Origin: Owenia fusiformis
Lineage: Eukaryota; Annelida; Polychaeta; Sabellida; Oweniidae
DNA length: 64,000 bases
Direction of reading: 5' to 3'
NCBI GenBank assembly: GCA_903813345.2
Contig: CAIIXF020000003.1
Coordinates: 22,146,931 to 22,210,930 of the forward strand
Under the pieces are notes generated by a model that saw only the letters and a program-made list of their open reading frames with translations, was not told the origin of the DNA and ran no database searches. Numbering within the stretch: the stretch's first letter is position 1; every line of letters starts with the position of its first letter. Position numbers and translations under genes: made by a program. Shown here piece after piece: positions 41,496 to 54,234 of this stretch.

Positions 41496-43440
41496 GCCAG
41501 AAAGACTAGAGGATTAGCCGACCACAAGTTTTAAATCGTGTGTCTAAAAAGGATTTGACAGCATTCTTTAATAAGATAATAAAATGTTCATTTCTCATAA
41601 ACAAATTAACGTTTATACATGTTATAATGATTCACAAGTTCATCTAAAATGTTTTCATTTCTCAAAACGTTCATGATTCTCGTCATTAATGATAAAAACA
41701 GCGGAACGGTGATAGAAATTGGAATGTTTTCAAAGTTTTTATTTTCAATTCAAAGAAAGCACAACAAATAAGGTTTTCAGCATTAGTTGTTCTTTATTTG
41801 TTGCAAGGCATTGACATTTAAAAGAGATGTTTAATGTTAGAGCCTACAGAGCACAGTAGATATTTTGTTATTTCAATTTGGTTTTTTTAATTTAGCCTGT
41901 TTCATTCCATTAATACAATACTATTTGTCATCTTCACTTCTATCGTCAGTACCAATTGAGAGTATTCGTGCAGCCATTACGACTTTTATTGTGCGCCATG
42001 ATTAATAAGTATTATATCTTCAAAAATATTTTCTTTTGAATATACTAGTATTCAGAAACTAACTGTAAGTTCATGAGGTCATTATGAACTCCTCTATTAC
42101 AAAATGAAATGGCAGATAAAATTCTTTTGATTTGGATTCTTTTCAAAAATCATCTAAAAGTGTGGGAATAGCATGCCAGAATTTGACATAACAGTGGAGA
42201 CGATAACCCCATTTAACGTGTAACACGGAGATTGCCATTTTGCACGTCAATTGACGTGAATCACGCCAATAAGCAGCATGTCCATTGTAATTCGTAATTT
42301 GAAACACCAGGTTAATTAGAAGACCCAATGTTTACTATATATACAATCTAAGTAATATTTCTTTTATAGTACGTATACTTAGGTAAACATTAATGATATA
42401 TTAAATCCCAGGGAAGTATTTCATTCCGAAATTGTGGAGAAAATGCCGTCCAATCTTGTGAATTTTTTGTCAATGCTACGAACCAATGAAGTCACCACCG
42501 AACTTGGATTCTTGGAAAGTCTAAATCGATCGATGGAACGCTTTTTATTGCATTTTCTTCAAGTATTTAATCTAATCTAGCACTTGTATGCAGGAATTCG
42601 CGATCCTATGTGGGAATTTCGCGCTAAAACTAATCAAGGTTACCTCTCACGAATCCTAGAAAAACGCCATATTGGAATTACTAATACTCCTTCAATTGTC
42701 TAGATATCGTCGGATTTTACAACAAAATTGGTAGTGACCCAATGGTATTTTAATCTGTTAACACAACGTGAGCCCCAATTCCGAGAAAAGACCACTGGAA
42801 ATTATTAAAATGGGGTTTACTTTCCCTCTTCTTTTTGACCGGAAGTGTTTTCCTGACCTCGATTTGTTGCTGATTTTTTCGTTTTTTCCATACGAAAAAC
42901 GGCTGGATTTCGTTTTTAAACCTTCTTTGCAATGAACTAATGATTACCTTAAATGAATTATAAACAATTTAAATTCCTATCCTCATTAGATCAGACTTTA
43001 TTAGTTTTATTTCCATCGTTTGTTTACTTCCGGTTTGCTGTTGAATAGATATTTCTTGTAAACATTGACGTAAACACATCATAATTTTTGTTAGTTCAAA
43101 ATGCAACCCGGACAATAGCAAATGTTTATAATTATAACTAATTACATACGATGCAGATCATGATTTACTCACTAGTTTCCCAGTTCATAACTGCCTGTCG
43201 TCCTGCCGATAATATGTGAAACTTTTAAAAGATAATAGTTTGCACGTCAATTGCCGTGCAAAATATTGCACGTCACTTGACGGACATGACGGCAATTGCC
43301 GTTATTGTCTATTGACATGCGCACTTATGCTTCATAATTTCACGTCAATTGTCGTGCAACATGGCAATTGCCGTACTTCACGTTAAATGGGGTTATGTAT
43401 CTTTGAATGATGAATTGGGAATGACGATTTTTCAATGGTA
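41496..43440. repeat. Dispersed repeat R, copy X
   Basis: Blocks 41496-41735, 41741-41883 and 42017-42200 plus 43397-43440 align in order with 46435-46645, 47440-47575 and 47570-47810. A 1194-bp element (42203-43396) is inserted in this copy only. Confidence 0.7.
42203..43396. mobile_element. 1.2 kb element with CACGTCAATTGCCGTG words
   Basis: Inverted ends ATAACCCCATTTAACGTG continue for about 60 bp. Subterminal regions repeat near-palindromic words such as CACGTCAATTGACGTG and CGGCAATTGCCG. The paralogous site near 47765-47790 lacks it. No transposase was recognised. Confidence 0.8.
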
Positions 43441-43677
43441 GCTCGTTAAAAAATATGTTCCTTAGAGATATGTTGTAATTTGCCCTTAACAAAAGTTGTC
43501 TCAATGTATGCTAACCCTTGATTTGAATTTCATTGAACAATTAAACAATTGTTATATAAAATGTATGATTTTGCTACCAGATTTCAATATCTTTCAGTAA
43601 AAGATTCACCAAAAACTATTTCAATATAGAAAATCAAATTGTTGCCACACTTTTGGAGGGGTGTAAATTCAATTGTA

Positions 43678-44764
43678 CGAGGGGTGATCAATAGGTAATG
43701 GACGCTTTTTTACACAGATACTTTTTATAAGCCAATCCCTTTGATTTTCCTACCAGTGATACATCATTCAATTATCTATCCATTCTGAAGATTTGAAGAC
43801 AAAATATAAAATACATGTTGATATATCCTTATTTCCGTGAAGGAGGTACAGGTACCCCAGGACCGACATTTACATCACATATTCAGTTTTTAGCCAGTTT
43901 GGCAAATTTCGGTTAGATTTGAACTTTTTATATGCAACAAGTGTTGTGTTGTTTGAAATATTTTGCTGACTGGTAACACATAAACAGAAAGTACTGTGAT
44001 GTCAGAGTGTTGTATGGAAGGGGTTTGCAGGTCAATTTGAGAAAGCATTGTGGAAGAAAGGGGTGGTGAGAGAAGGGAACACCCTACTCCATATGGACAA
44101 TGCACCTGCCCACAGATCTCAAAATGTTCAGAAAACAATATCCTTGGACCTCAAAATTGAGCCCTTGGCCAATGCACCATATTGTCCAGATCTGCTCATA
44201 TGTGACTTATTTATTTCTATACTACTTATTTCTATAGAGCAAGGATCGATGCAGGTTTAATGACATTGATGAAATAAAACAACTGGTGCAACTGCATCTT
44301 GCTACCATGTCAGAGAATGGATTCAACCTTGTCTCACAATCTTGAGTTAAGAGTATGAGGAATTGTGTGCATGTAGCACTTGAACCTATGTAGAGGGCCC
44401 TGTGGAATGAATGTGGCATGAATAGTACCACATAGCGATGATAAACTATTCGTAATCAACTATGACATAACAAATGGGGTAATTCATGACCATAATGGTT
44501 TGTTTTGTTCAGCCTGCATTCAACTGCATTGCATGTTAAACAAGCTAAAATAGCTTCAGAATGTTTGACGTCATGTCGGTCCCGGGGTACCTATACATCC
44601 TTCACAGAAATAAAGATATATCAAAATATATTACATCTTTTGTTTTCACATCTTCAGAATTGATAGATAATTGAATGATGTATCACTGGTAAGAAAATCG
44701 AAGGAATTGGTCTATAAAAAGCATCTGTGCAAAAAAGCGTCCATTACTTATTGATCACCCCTCG
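43678..44764 (+). mobile_element. Mariner-like transposon with a broken transposase
   Basis: Inverted ends CGAGGGGTGATCAATAGG run for about 180 bp between TA dinucleotides (43676-43677 and 44765-44766). On the plus strand, 44048-44340 encodes HMDNAPAH then LANAPYCPDLLICDLF, the second and third catalytic blocks of mariner-type enzymes. It is followed by a frameshift and C-terminal text. The N-terminal half of the enzyme is gone. Confidence 0.85.
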
Positions 44765-44766
44765 TA

Positions 44767-46434
44767 TGTATAACAAATACAAAAAATGCTTTTATGTGAG
44801 GTACACCGATGAAGGGGGAGATTTGTGGATACATAAAAAATCGAACCCCTGGTCACCAATTGCTGGCTACGCCACTGCATATACAAGTTGACCCAGAAAA
44901 TTACCCTCTCATTTTAGTATAAACTCAAACATGATTTTTTAATTTATCTGCGTATATAGACTGTTTAAATTCCAAGTTTTAAAATGATCACATTTTCCAT
45001 CCAGGTATGGTCTAGTGATATTGTCCAAAAATGTCAACAATCTCGTCAAATATGATGCACTGATTGCTTATTAGGTAAATTCCAATGATTTATGCATTTA
45101 ACTCTCTATCTACACAAAAAATCATGAAAAGTTCTTTAAAACGGAGATATAGTTATTCCCAAATTAAAGAGTGACGTTTTTGGGGTCACCTGTACTTGGA
45201 CTTGAATTTGAATTTTGAATTTTATATTTTCAATTCAAAGAAAGAACAAATGGGTATTTTTAGCACTATAGTAGGTGTCCTTTGTTGTAAGGCATTGCAA
45301 TTTGAAAGAGGTTTAATTTTAGAGCCAACGGAGTACAATAGATATCGTGTTATTTCAATTTGGTATTTTTTTCCATTTCTCATTTATTCCATATAACATA
45401 TAAAAATACAATACAATTGCCTACGTTTTTCAACATTGTCGGCAATATACAAAACATGTCAAACTGGAATACTGGAAATACAATAGATTTGGTCCGATGA
45501 CACCCTATAGCATAAATTTTGAAAGTCATCTTGCTAGTATATAGATCTCTCCATGAACTCCTTGAGATTATTAAAATTCATAAAAGTGCAACTAAACATA
45601 ACGTAACGTACCGACGCCGATTGGCCAAAAAGGTCGGAAGATATCACGCCATGCATGGTCACATATTAATCACCATATTAACACTTTCATAAAATAAAAT
45701 AGCATTCAACGAAAAAATCACGTTTACCTGTTTATCTATACTAGGGATACAGGAGCATGTTCGTTGAACATCACTTGTTACGCATAAAACCCTTGATGCA
45801 TTTTGAAATTAAATCATTGCAATGTTTAATATTATAACTCATGAATTTCAATTTACAGGGACAACATACACTGTGAGTTGACAACGTACATTTCTGATTT
45901 TTTGAATTATACCAAATGCATGAATATTTATTAAATCTTAACCCGTCTTAAATTGTGCAGTTTAGAGAAACACATTCTCATTAAAATATTCGACACTCCG
46001 AGACATCAGGGGAGAAAATTATCAAAGGAAATGTGTAAAAAACAACATTTTTCCAACCGAACAATTGTATGGGTAGACAGGTAGACGTACAACGAAAAAA
46101 ATCGAGCACTGCTCGAAGATCTTTTAACGTAATTAGAAAAATAAATGTCTTTGAAATTGAATACACGCGAAATCAAACAGGAAATCCTTTTTGTATTCCT
46201 CAAATTTATTTTTGAAAACCTGCATCAAACCTACATCATAGTCTTTGCTTAAAATCAGTTAATAGTGACATTGTACATCAAAAGTGTACTACGGCATATT
46301 TTGTCACGGTCACGTGACTGTACCTTGTCGATGGTTAGGCGTGATTAGGTGAATTCTAAGTTATTCCCAAACGAAGGAGGTGACGTTCCCCTGATATCTA
46401 AATAGAATTATATACAAAATATATATATTCACCT
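44767..46434. other. Spacer with dispersed repeat R, fragment Z
   Basis: The segment 45218-45378 aligns with 41741-41883 and 47440-47575. Nothing else is recognised. Confidence 0.5.
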
Positions 46435-47810
46435 GAAAGACGAGAGGATTAGTCTTGCACAAGTTTCAAATCGTCAAAAAAAGGATTTAAGAGTTTTTAA
46501 GAGTTCATTTTTCAAAACAAAGTCTAGGCCTATGATTCACAAATTCTTCTAAAAATATTTTTATTTCTCGAAACGATTCTCGACATAATTAATAATAAAA
46601 CAGCGAACGATAGGGAATGGAATGTTTTCAAAGTTATTAAAGAGAGAATCAGATCTAACGAGCAGCATAACAAAAATTGTTTCAATCTTAGGATATTTCA
46701 GGCTTATGTCATTCCTTTTAATGTCTATTTTCTGAAAATCCTCATAGTGTACACTTTTTTCAGGAAAACTAAGAATTTTTACAATAATGTATTATTTTCT
46801 ATAAGAATGGTTACCATTCTTATAACTTGGGAGAATTAACAAAAAACCAATTCACCCATTTTTTGCACTTTGAATCCATTATAACTTCACCAATTCATAA
46901 CATATCGTAAATCTTTTGGGAGATATTGTATTTGAGATCATAAGGAATAGATTAGTAGGTCAATTAATGTTAATTAGAAAATTGTCAGCCCCGTCGATCC
47001 ATCCTACGATTACAGGGCTTCAAAATCCAGAATATATTCTTTCTTTGTACGGATTCTGGATACCTGCTTAGGAGGATGCGTAGATCTTTTTTTTAATTTT
47101 TTATATTTCCTTTATTTCATAATACATCATACAAACAGATACAGGGCCTACGCCGAAGCATTATTGGCCCTGTTGAAGTAGTTACAATATAAGTTAAAAT
47201 AGGTCACAATGTAAAAATGATAGATATAGAACATATTTATGAACATGAAAATAATCTTGAAAACATGAAGACAGGTCAGAGATATATGTATAAATTAATG
47301 AATATTGGACTATTTAACTTCCTTGACAATAGAGTGTAAAAATTCGGCTGTTAATTCAATAGCCTTTTTATTTGTAATTGTGACAAGAGAAGGATCTGCA
47401 AAAAGTAGATGCGTAGATCTGATTCTGCCTTTAAGTACAGATTTTTTTTCAATTCAAAGAAAGAACAAATATGTATAGCACTATATATGTATAGCACTAT
47501 GTATTCTTTGATGCAAGGCATTAGAATTTTAAAAAAGGTTTAATTTTAGAGTCTACGGAGCACAATGGATACTCGAAAATATTTGCTATTTAACAATCCA
47601 CTATTCAGTAACTAAATGTAAGTTCATAAGGCCATTATGAGCACTCCTCTATTATAAAATGAAATACCAAATAAAAAGCTTTTGATTTGGAATCTTTCAA
47701 ATCATCGTCTTACCTCAGTCAGTATTGAAGTGTGGGAATCGCATGTTTCAGAATTTGACATATTGAACTCTGTAGTCTCAATGAATTAGGAATGAGGATT
47801 TCTCCCTAAA
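46435..47810. repeat. Dispersed repeat R, copy Y
   Basis: Aligns piecewise with copy X and with 5020-5274 plus 7294-7345. It carries the unfilled sites for the elements at 5275-7293 and 42203-43396, but has its own LINE insert (47088-47408). Confidence 0.7.
47088..47408 (-). mobile_element. 321-bp 5'-truncated LINE 3' end with target duplication
   Basis: An exact 13-bp direct repeat GATGCGTAGATCT flanks it (47075-47087 and 47409-47421). The minus strand reads ITNKKAIELTAEFLHSIVKEVK then stop, a LINE ORF2 C-terminus, followed by an A-rich tail at the 47088 side. Confidence 0.85.
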
Positions 47811-47872
47811 ATATCACATTTCCCACGGCAGCCGCACGGCGAATTTTAAATTTCTATTGATAAATAATACTT

Positions 47873-48523
47873 TTTTCATTTTATTTACATCAGGACAATT
47901 ATAAATGTTATTCATAGTGCTATGATGTAATATCAAATGAAAAGTGATCGTGAAACATTGACAAATAATGATTTAATCTTGTTAAGCCAGTTGATTTCTA
48001 CGGGGACCTCAGAAATGAACAATTATAACTCCGAGTTATAATTTCTACGGCGACCCTGCGGCCTGTAAAAAACTGGATACGCCGTACGGAGGCCGCAAGG
48101 CGAGCGTAGTTTTCCTACGCTCGCCGCAGAAATACACTGATTTAATTGATCTGCGGTCGACGCACGCCCTCTGTACGACAAATGTGACTGGGGTGATATT
48201 TTCATTTTATTCACATCAGGACAACTTATAAAAGTTATTCATAGTGCTAGGATGTAATATTAAATTAAAAGTTTTCGTTGAACATTGACAAATAATGATT
48301 TAATCTTGTTGAGCCAGTTGATTTCTACGGGCACCGCAGAAATGAACAAATATTATAACTCCGAGTTAAAATTTCCACGGCGACCCTGCGGCCTGTAAAA
48401 ATCTGCATACGCCGTACGGAGGCCACAAGCACCCGTAGTTTTTCTACGCTCGCTGCAGAAATTCACCGATTTAATTGATCTGCGGTCGACTTACGGCCGC
48501 CGTGTGACAAATGTGACTGGGGT
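47873..48523. repeat. Two tandem 325-bp units
   Basis: Units 47873-48198 and 48199-48523 are about 90% alike. Each contains a CTACGGCGACCCTGCGGCC block and a GTAGTTTTCCTACGCTCG-like hairpin. Confidence 0.8.
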
Positions 48524-48575
48524 GTTAGGACTCGAGTCCGTTAGGTTTGGGTTCAAATCTCGTCGCATGAAAACA
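48524..48575 (+). repeat. tRNA-like B-box piece
   Basis: GGGTTCAAATCTCGTCGCA resembles a T-arm plus acceptor strand. No complete cloverleaf could be drawn, so it is a SINE or tRNA fragment. Confidence 0.35.
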
Positions 48576-49482
48576 TTTTTGTTTTTTATTTTTGCTTTAT
48601 TTCATATTCAACCACAATTCAATTATTTTAGTATCACTTTTTGCTCATATCAAGGGCGGACGTAATACAAAGAAAATGCCTCGTTCGCAAACCAAATGTA
48701 GGGATAAGGCAATCGTAGGCCCTGGTTGTCATTTCATTTCGTTTAGTATACATATTGAACTAAGCCCCCGGGTATCAAATTAGCCCTGCCTATTTATAGT
48801 GTACGGAATGAAACAAAACGATCACATTCGAAGTTGTCATTTACCCATTAAAATGTTTTCTTATTTCCAATTAAGGATTGGGGTTTACCAATATAACAAG
48901 CAAGATTATCTGTATCAAATATGGGCTCCTGGGCCATTCTAGAATATAGCTAAAATCAATCACGTAATTAGCGACGTGTACATTAATTAGCGACACGTAA
49001 AAACCTGTAACTTTCACGCTTACCTGTAGAAGTAGACTAATCTGACGTGTTTCTGCTTCGTTGATTGCCTGTGAATTGCACCAATATGATATAATCTCAT
49101 GTAAAAACTTGTAAACTCCACGCCGGCCCACAGAAAATAAACAAATCTGAAGTCATTTATCTGCGCGCGCATTGAAGTTCACGCGTCAAGTTTTGTTCAA
49201 TACGTGTAGCTTAGGGGAGGCATCAAAAGATCTATGTTTGATAGAAAACTAAATAAATCTAGTTTGGGGGGAGGGGTCAAAGCTATTTCAGTTTGCTATC
49301 CGACAAATGTCAACATTTAAATTTTTTATAACTTCGACTCGAAATGTCTTGGAATGGTTTAAAATCAGATGCCTTCTTCACCAAGATGCATGCAACATGG
49401 AATAGCCTGGTATGCCTATTGTTGTTGACACATGTTTTAAGAATTATAAATAAGTTAACGTACTACCCCCATGAAAGTCGAA

Positions 49483-50394
49483 TGGGTTTGTAGAAAAACC
49501 GGGTACCGGGTACCAGGTAGTTAATCCCCCATGCTGGGTTCAAACTTGGTAACCGGTACCCGGTCGAAAAAACCGGGTACCCAAAATACGAAAAATACGA
49601 ATATATAACATAATTAGATCATTAGAAAACGTGTAATATTTGTTTGAATTTACAAAAATGTATGTAACTTCCTTCAAAATTGAGCTAGAAGCTTCAAATA
49701 AAAAGCATGTTAAGGCTCTTTTCTTCCTCTATCATCGTATCATATTTTCATTGGTTATTGGGGAGGGTGCGATCACACCATCGAGCCCCCTCCTGGCTAC
49801 GCCTATGACATTGTAAGACGATTTGAAAAGCATGACAAATCAATCTTACTCTATTTTTAATAGTTCGTATGTTGGTACGTGAATTGTTTTGATTATGATT
49901 TAAATCTGTAAATAGCTATCGTTACTTTAGCAATGAGGTGACGTGTGTTAATTTAAATGATGCAACGTGTAAGATTTTGATTATTTATCATAATTTAAGT
50001 TATCCCAATTTTCGACGAAACGTCCACTGAAGTGTAAATTGTTACGTGTTACAATGTCATAGCCGTAGCCAAGAGGGGGTGCGATCGCACCACCCCCCCC
50101 CCCCGCCCCCCATAACCAATGAAAATATGACCATGATGATAGAGGAAAAAAAGAGCCTTAAAATGCTTTTTATTTGAAGCTTCTAGCTCAATTTTGAAGG
50201 AAGTTACATACATTTTTGTAAATTCAAACAAATCTTACACGTTTTCTAATGATCTAATTATGTTATATATTCGTATTTTTCGTTTTTTGGGTACCCGTTT
50301 TTTCGACCGAGTACCGGGTACCAAGTTTGAACCCAGCATGGAGGATCTACTACTCTGTACCCGGTACCCGGTACTCGTTTTTTCTACAAACCCA
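49483..50394. repeat. Foldback element E with GGTACC-rich ends
   Basis: Inverted arms of about 330 bp (49483-49812 and 50050-50394). Ends read ATGGGTTTGTAGAAAAA, followed by several GGGTACC or GGTACCC words. A C-run near 50092-50103 marks the inner edge. Confidence 0.85.
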
Positions 50395-51316
50395 TGTCCA
50401 AATTGAGTCGCTAAAACGTGAAAAGTCCGCGATCAATTTTCATTGTATTTAGTTTGGAGGGGGAGGGGGATCCAACTCAAAACTAGATTTATTTAGTTTA
50501 CTATCAGACATCAAGGAGGATTGGCTCCCAGGATCGAAACTCGATATTTTCCAACAATGAAAACGTCGAAATGTCGTTATTTTCTGAAATTAAAACCGAC
50601 TATAAATTCAAAATAAACAGTTCAAAAGATTCGAACCAATAGTAGTTACAGAAACGAGAGTTCTGACGCACCTTTAACATTGAGTCCTATGGGGAGGGAC
50701 ACGATTTTTCATAGTACCCTCCCTAACATGGGCTCCAATGGGGAGGGACACCTGTGAGCCTCCCTGAGCTCGGGAGGCACATACGGGGACCCCACCCCTC
50801 CCCCCTCGGCGTGGTGGCGTGTACATATTTCGGGAATCTCGGGCCCTAAGGTAACGGACGCCCTACCCCACGTTTGTACGTTTACTGTAAGGATACTATT
50901 CGAATTCCCGCCAAAAACAATAAATCGATAAACCAGTACGCGTCGTAAATGTCACTGCCTTATTTATAAAGTGCGGCCCAGGCGGATTATCGATTACCTA
51001 TCAACCAGGCGTTTCGTACTCGCGAGGTCTTATCGTTTTAAGGTCATCCAGCTGTCAGTTTACGAAACAAATTACTCTGGACTGTACTTTAAAGTGCGGA
51101 CCTAGCTCGATTATCGATTATCAATCAACCATCCATCAACTTTAATTAGTGTAACGTCCTTCATCGATTTAAGATCATACCGTTTAATGGATGTTACATT
51201 TGGTTGGGATAAATATTTATTTGCTAATTCGTCAACACACTTCTTTTCAAAATACATCAACTATAATACATATTTACATTATAACATTCAAAATTCTTCA
51301 TTGAATCATACACAAA

Positions 51317-52414
51317 TTACAAAGGTATTAAATCGGAATCTTTAACCCACGAATCAAACTTTTTTGGCCAATATTGCCAACGCACTAAATGTTCCCGTTG
51401 CCCTCGTCTAGTTCGTGTTTTCAAGATTTTTTCTACTTTCCAAATATCATCTTCATTCGCTTGTACTCTTTGAAGCTCCGATTGGTAAAAAGTACCCTTA
51501 ATGTCTTCATTTTGAAAATCATTTAAACGATATAATGGGAGGCCCTGCCTAATAAAACGTTTCGTTACTTTAAAAATTTCCCCTGTCCAATGTTGGTCGT
51601 ATTCTCTACTAAAAACATGTCTCGACTGGGTAATTCTTACCAGAGCTCCAATGGGGAATTTAAAGATGTGATTAGATTTGGTTTTAACGATAGTTGATTT
51701 AGGATAATACATCCGCCACCAAATAACCAATTCATCGTCTTTAGATACATTTTTAGGAGCCATTTTTATACCCCTATGCCAAGTGGCGTTATAACTCTTC
51801 ACAAAGTTTTGTAAATTGTCTATAAATCTATGGTTCTGTTTGTACGTGATATACCTCATTATTTTAGTCTTTAACGTCTTTATCAATCTTTCTGCATAGT
51901 TGGCCTTGGGGGTATTACCCGTAACAAAATGGCGGACTCCCCATCTATTCAACAATGTTTGTACAACCTTAGCGCGGAATTCTTGACCTTTGTCCGTCCT
52001 AGTGACATCTGGTTGTCGACCTTCTTTCAATATATCATCGAAAGCCTCCGCCACTGCCTTTCCAGTTTTGGAGTGTAGCGGTCTAACCCAGGCAAAGCGA
52101 GACATAATGTCAATCGCAACCAGGATATACTTTATCCCGTCATTCTGCGATGATATATTAGAGACATCCATAAGATCTGCATCCCATTGTTCGTCAATAT
52201 GCGAGACATATACTTTGTTACGAGCGAATCGTTTCTTATAAGGTCTCTGTAGGCCATAAGCTTCTTGATTGTCCAGCCATTTCTTTATCTGATAACGGGA
52301 CAGCTGGTATTTCCCATCATTTAGTACAGCTCTATAGAGTTTGTCTGGTCCAGCAAAGGCTCCAGAATTTCGACTGTCAAAGTATAATTTCTTTAAATAG
52401 TCTTGATATGCCAT
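51317..52414 (-). CDS. DDE integrase with C-terminal chromodomain (Polinton/retroviral type)
   Basis: A 365-aa protein in one exon. The catalytic triad is intact: D80 in WDADLMDV, D141 in RTDKGQEF and E175 in AERLIKTLK. Segment 1-70 is a basic N-terminal part with KLYRAVLNDGKYQLSRYQI, as in integrases of Polintons. A C-terminal chromodomain fills about 318-365 (VEKILKTRTRRGQREHLVRW and W..FDSWVKDSDL), which may steer insertion to marked chromatin. It begins 59 bp after the end of the ATPase gene on the same strand. No frameshift or stop is present, so it could still be active. The enzyme should join the element's TIR ends into target DNA; the 9-bp duplication is longer than the 6 bp usual for Polintons. 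Confidence 0.9.
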   Translation of the reverse strand: MAYQDYLKKLYFDSRNSGAFAGPDKLYRAVLNDGKYQLSRYQIKKWLDNQEAYGLQRPYKKRFARNKVYVSHIDEQWDADLMDVSNISSQNDGIKYILVAIDIMSRFAWVRPLHSKTGKAVAEAFDDILKEGRQPDVTRTDKGQEFRAKVVQTLLNRWGVRHFVTGNTPKANYAERLIKTLKTKIMRYITYKQNHRFIDNLQNFVKSYNATWHRGIKMAPKNVSKDDELVIWWRMYYPKSTIVKTKSNHIFKFPIGALVRITQSRHVFSREYDQHWTGEIFKVTKRFIRQGLPLYRLNDFQNEDIKGTFYQSELQRVQANEDDIWKVEKILKTRTRRGQREHLVRWQYWPKKFDSWVKDSDLIPL

Positions 52415-52473
52415 CTTACACTGTCGGAATCTGACTCCTTAATGACGATCTCTCTTTAAATTGCTAATATTTA

Positions 52474-54064
52474 TCACTCAGTGCTTGATTCAACAGCCTC
52501 GTTTTCGGATTCACTCTGTTCTTCCTCGGAGCTACTTTCCTGGTCTGTATCCTCTATAAAGACCTCATCAAACTTGTGTTTGTTTTTTAAAAGTGTCTTC
52601 CTAATGGCTAAGTTCACAGAGACACCCCTCCTCATCATATTATTTATTGAATCAATTATATTTCTGTGTAACGCATTGTCTTTTACATCAACCGTTAGCT
52701 TGACGAATTGTTTATATCCTTTCATAAATTCTTCCTTATTCTTTGACAATAGTTTATTATCTGCCTTTTCTACAGCCTCTGTCTTATCCATCCCTCTATC
52801 CATATACTCATCCACTTTACGTCGGTGGTCTTCCTCATTCTGTCTTATAGACCACTTCTTTAAGAATGCAAATGTTTCATTTGCTTTCAAATCACCATCA
52901 TCGTCATCAACGTCATTGTCTTTGTCTTGAGGAATCTTCTCCTCAATATTTTGGGTAGATTGGGTCCTCATCCTCTTGGGTAGTGGTCCCTGATCTTGAC
53001 ACCACTTTTTTATATGCCTCTGTAAGTCGTGAATGCTATCAAATACTAAACCACAGTCATCACAGGATACCACGCTGTCTTCTCGAAATTCACGTTCCAT
53101 GTAAGGGTAGTTCTTAACATCACTACTATTTATAAATGTTGTCGTCGGATAGTCAACTTCTGAAATACCCTGTCTTTCAAGTAAGTGTTTTGAATCATTC
53201 ATTGGTTCCTTGAAGTTGCGGGAATCGTGATGACTTTCAAATTCAACTTCACTTTTAGTAAAGGCATTTGGTTTCAATCTGCTGTGCTCCGAAGTTTCTT
53301 GCTTCAGATCAAGAAGCAGGTAACCATAGGGTCGACTAGTTGCGTTGGTATATGCTCTGACCAACTTGTTTCCATTTCCGGGGTACATCTGCCTCGATAA
53401 GAATGCCACCTGTTGGCGATCTCTCGGGTTATTAAACAGTATCATATAGTGAGAGTTTAAGCTCATCGATCTATTCATTTTTCCTTGATGATACATATTC
53501 TGGAGTAGGCATATCACAGACAGATTTCGATGGTGACTGCCTTTGCTATAGAGATCACATATCCGTTGATCATTTGTTGCCTCATTCATAAGATCATCGA
53601 GAAGTATCAAAGTAGGAACTGAAGTGTCAAGGTATCTTGAATCATCAATATCCTCTGGTATTCCCTTCACAAATTCCAAATGTGGGTATTTTCTTAGCTC
53701 TTCGTAGGCAGGCTGCCATTGACCATAACACCAGATGATTCTTCTAGGAATTGGGGATATATACCGTTCAACATTTTTGATCAAGTGCTTCATAAGCCAG
53801 GTCTTCCCCGACGATGTTGGTCCGGCTGAAAATACAACAAAAAAATTTTTTTTTAATAAATTGACATGCTCTCTTTCTATATTTAGAAACCTATCAGACT
53901 TTTAATTTCAACATGTCCATGCCTATACCTGCTATCATAGTAAACGGATGTTTCAGCATAACATCAGACTGATGCATTTTTTCTCCATGAAACTTATTCA
54001 TATGCCTTGATAGGTTATCACCTCTCGTAAAATTCACACTACACTCAGAACAATTGAAAGACAT
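52474..54064 (-). CDS. Zinc-finger/packaging-ATPase-like (FtsK-HerA type) transposon protein
   Basis: Two exons (53929-54064 and 52474-53825) join to 495 aa. The 100-bp intron has GT-AG ends and falls just before the P-loop. Exon 1 encodes a C2H2 finger (C5, C8, H21, H26). Exon 2 begins with the Walker A motif GPTSSGKT (47-54), then RIIWCYGQWQPAYEEL, Walker B LILLDDLM (about 118-125), a GSHHRNLSVICLLQN block with a polar sensor residue, and FNNPRDRQQ...RQMYPGN. A second finger (C300, C303, H316, C321) and an acidic, coiled C-terminus follow. The ATPase core matches the family found in Polintons and related elements, where it packages DNA. Here no capsid gene accompanies it. Fingers on both sides suggest DNA binding. 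The frame is intact. Confidence 0.85.
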
Positions 54065-54234
54065 GTTGTCTGTTCAAGATCTATCAGTAAAATGACTCAA
54101 AACATGGACAACTTAAAATATATAAGAATATTCTAATGTGCAGTATTGTGATTGGTTCAAAATGTGTCAATTAAGATCAATTGTAAACATAAACAGGCAT
54201 TTATGACATTATAAACTATTGAATATTAAAGTAA

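Noticed and set aside
42750-42932. 60-aa basic protein in the ATAACCCC element
   Set aside because: Short, lysine-rich, with no resemblance to a transposase that I can support.
49483-50394. Paired 60-70 aa proteins of similar sequence on opposite strands
   Set aside because: They arise because the two arms of foldback E are inverted copies.
52481-52930. 149-aa Ser-rich plus-strand protein
   Set aside because: It is the mirror of the acidic C-terminus of the ATPase gene.
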